Origin: an uncultured Bacilli bacterium
Lineage (GTDB): Bacteria > Bacillota_I > Bacilli_A > RF39 > UBA660
Length of the DNA: 13,151 bases
Direction: 5' to 3'
Assembly: GCA_947626215.1 (NCBI GenBank)
Contig: CANQRJ010000028.1
Span: 1 to 13,151 of the forward strand
A program made the position numbers and the translations under genes. Numbering within the stretch: position 1 is the first letter of the stretch; each line of letters starts with the position of its first letter. The notes beneath the pieces were generated by a model. That model was given only the letters and a program-made list of their open reading frames with translations. It was not told the origin of the DNA and did no database searches. Shown one piece after another: positions 13,082 to 13,151 of this stretch.

Positions 13082-13110
13082 TTGCTATTTTCATAAAATG
13101 ATATTATAAT
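13082..13110 (+). promoter_or_regulatory. Strong promoter at the right edge
   Basis: TTGCTA (13082-13087), 17 nt, TATAAT (13105-13110). Transcription should begin near 13117. Both hexamers are near consensus. Confidence 0.65.
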
Positions 13111-13116
13111 GAAGGA

Positions 13117-13151
13117 GTCTTATGTATTAAGACAAGTGCCTGCCCATGTGG
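13117..13151 (+). ncRNA. Possible 5' end of a structured RNA (partial)
   Basis: The first bases expected in the transcript form a perfect 6-bp hairpin GTCTTA/TAAGAC (13117-13122 with 13128-13133, loop TGTAT). The following 18 bases are clearly richer in G+C than the neighbouring genes. No usable coding start exists: the ATG at 13122 is followed by TAT TAA, and the ATG at 13109 lies inside the -10 box. Candidates include the SRP small RNA or a regulatory leader, but too little is visible to decide. AGGAG at 13113-13117 lies before the expected transcript start. Confidence 0.35.

Noticed and set aside
13109..13151. Partial protein starting ATG AAG GAG
   Set aside because: The ATG is inside the TATAAT of a well-formed promoter and has no ribosome binding site. 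It remains possible only if transcription comes from further upstream.
1..13151. Mycoplasma genetic code (UGA as Trp)
   Set aside because: UGA ends at least two genes exactly where their families end, and Trp is encoded by UGG throughout.
1..13151. Mobile element, defence system or CRISPR array
   Set aside because: No transposase, integrase, nuclease, toxin-antitoxin pair, regularly spaced repeat or tRNA attachment site was found. The only possible link is the DGR-like tail at the left edge, without its reverse transcriptase.

Overview
The window is AT-rich DNA (about 30% G+C by eye) with short intergenic gaps, strong AGGAG/AGGTGA-type ribosome binding sites and TATAAT promoters, many of them extended (TGn-TATAAT). 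UGA is used as a stop (for example at 2861-2863 and 5053-5055) and UGG for Trp, so the code is the ordinary bacterial one and not the Mycoplasma code. Gene content (TspO, YusI-type ArsC/Spx protein, DUF1292, CvfD/GSP13-type S1 protein, YutD, and YunB- and YutH-like sporulation proteins) points to a low-GC member of Bacilli/Firmicutes, probably a small-genome gut-type lineage descended from, or still being, an endospore former. The lineage is inferred from gene families, not from a marker gene.

Layout. 1-1621 (+): the C-terminal 539 residues of a large, probably surface-exposed protein with an FGE-sulfatase/C-type-lectin-like domain; the gene runs off the left edge. 1644-2096 (-): TspO, with its own terminator. 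2154-2440 (+): a small acidic hypothetical protein. 2467-6759 (+): a tightly packed six-gene operon encoding a YusI-type thioredoxin-fold protein, a short-chain dehydrogenase, a PLP-dependent methionine-gamma-lyase-family enzyme, a DUF1292 protein, a membrane-anchored lytic transglycosylase and an RsuA/RluB-type pseudouridine synthase. 6799-7026 (-): a small 4Fe-4S ferredoxin, convergent with the operon. 7110-8081 (+): an acidic tail-anchored hypothetical protein.

8112-13052 is a block whose recognisable genes resemble the B. subtilis yunB/yutD/yutH/yutI neighbourhood (recalled, not searched): yunB-like, a tail-anchored hypothetical protein, yutD, a Pro/Thr/Val/Glu-rich repeat protein, a yutH/CotS-like pseudokinase, then a divergent pair with a NifU-C scaffold on the minus strand and a CvfD-like S1 protein on the plus strand. 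At the right edge (13082-13151) a well-formed promoter drives something that starts with a hairpin and has no usable start codon, so it is probably the 5' end of a structured RNA.

The most unusual feature is the control architecture in the yun/yut block. Terminators run directly into the next promoter, and two sporulation-family genes (8123 and 11447) share an identical 15-mer made of terminator T-tract plus -10 box. Their start codons lie 5 nt after the -10, so both mRNAs should be leaderless. The second notable feature is the C-terminus of the left-edge protein, which looks like the variable region of a diversity-generating-retroelement target, although no reverse transcriptase or template repeat is in the window. 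I found no tRNA, rRNA, CRISPR array, insertion sequence or integrase, and no gene-free stretch longer than 300 bases.
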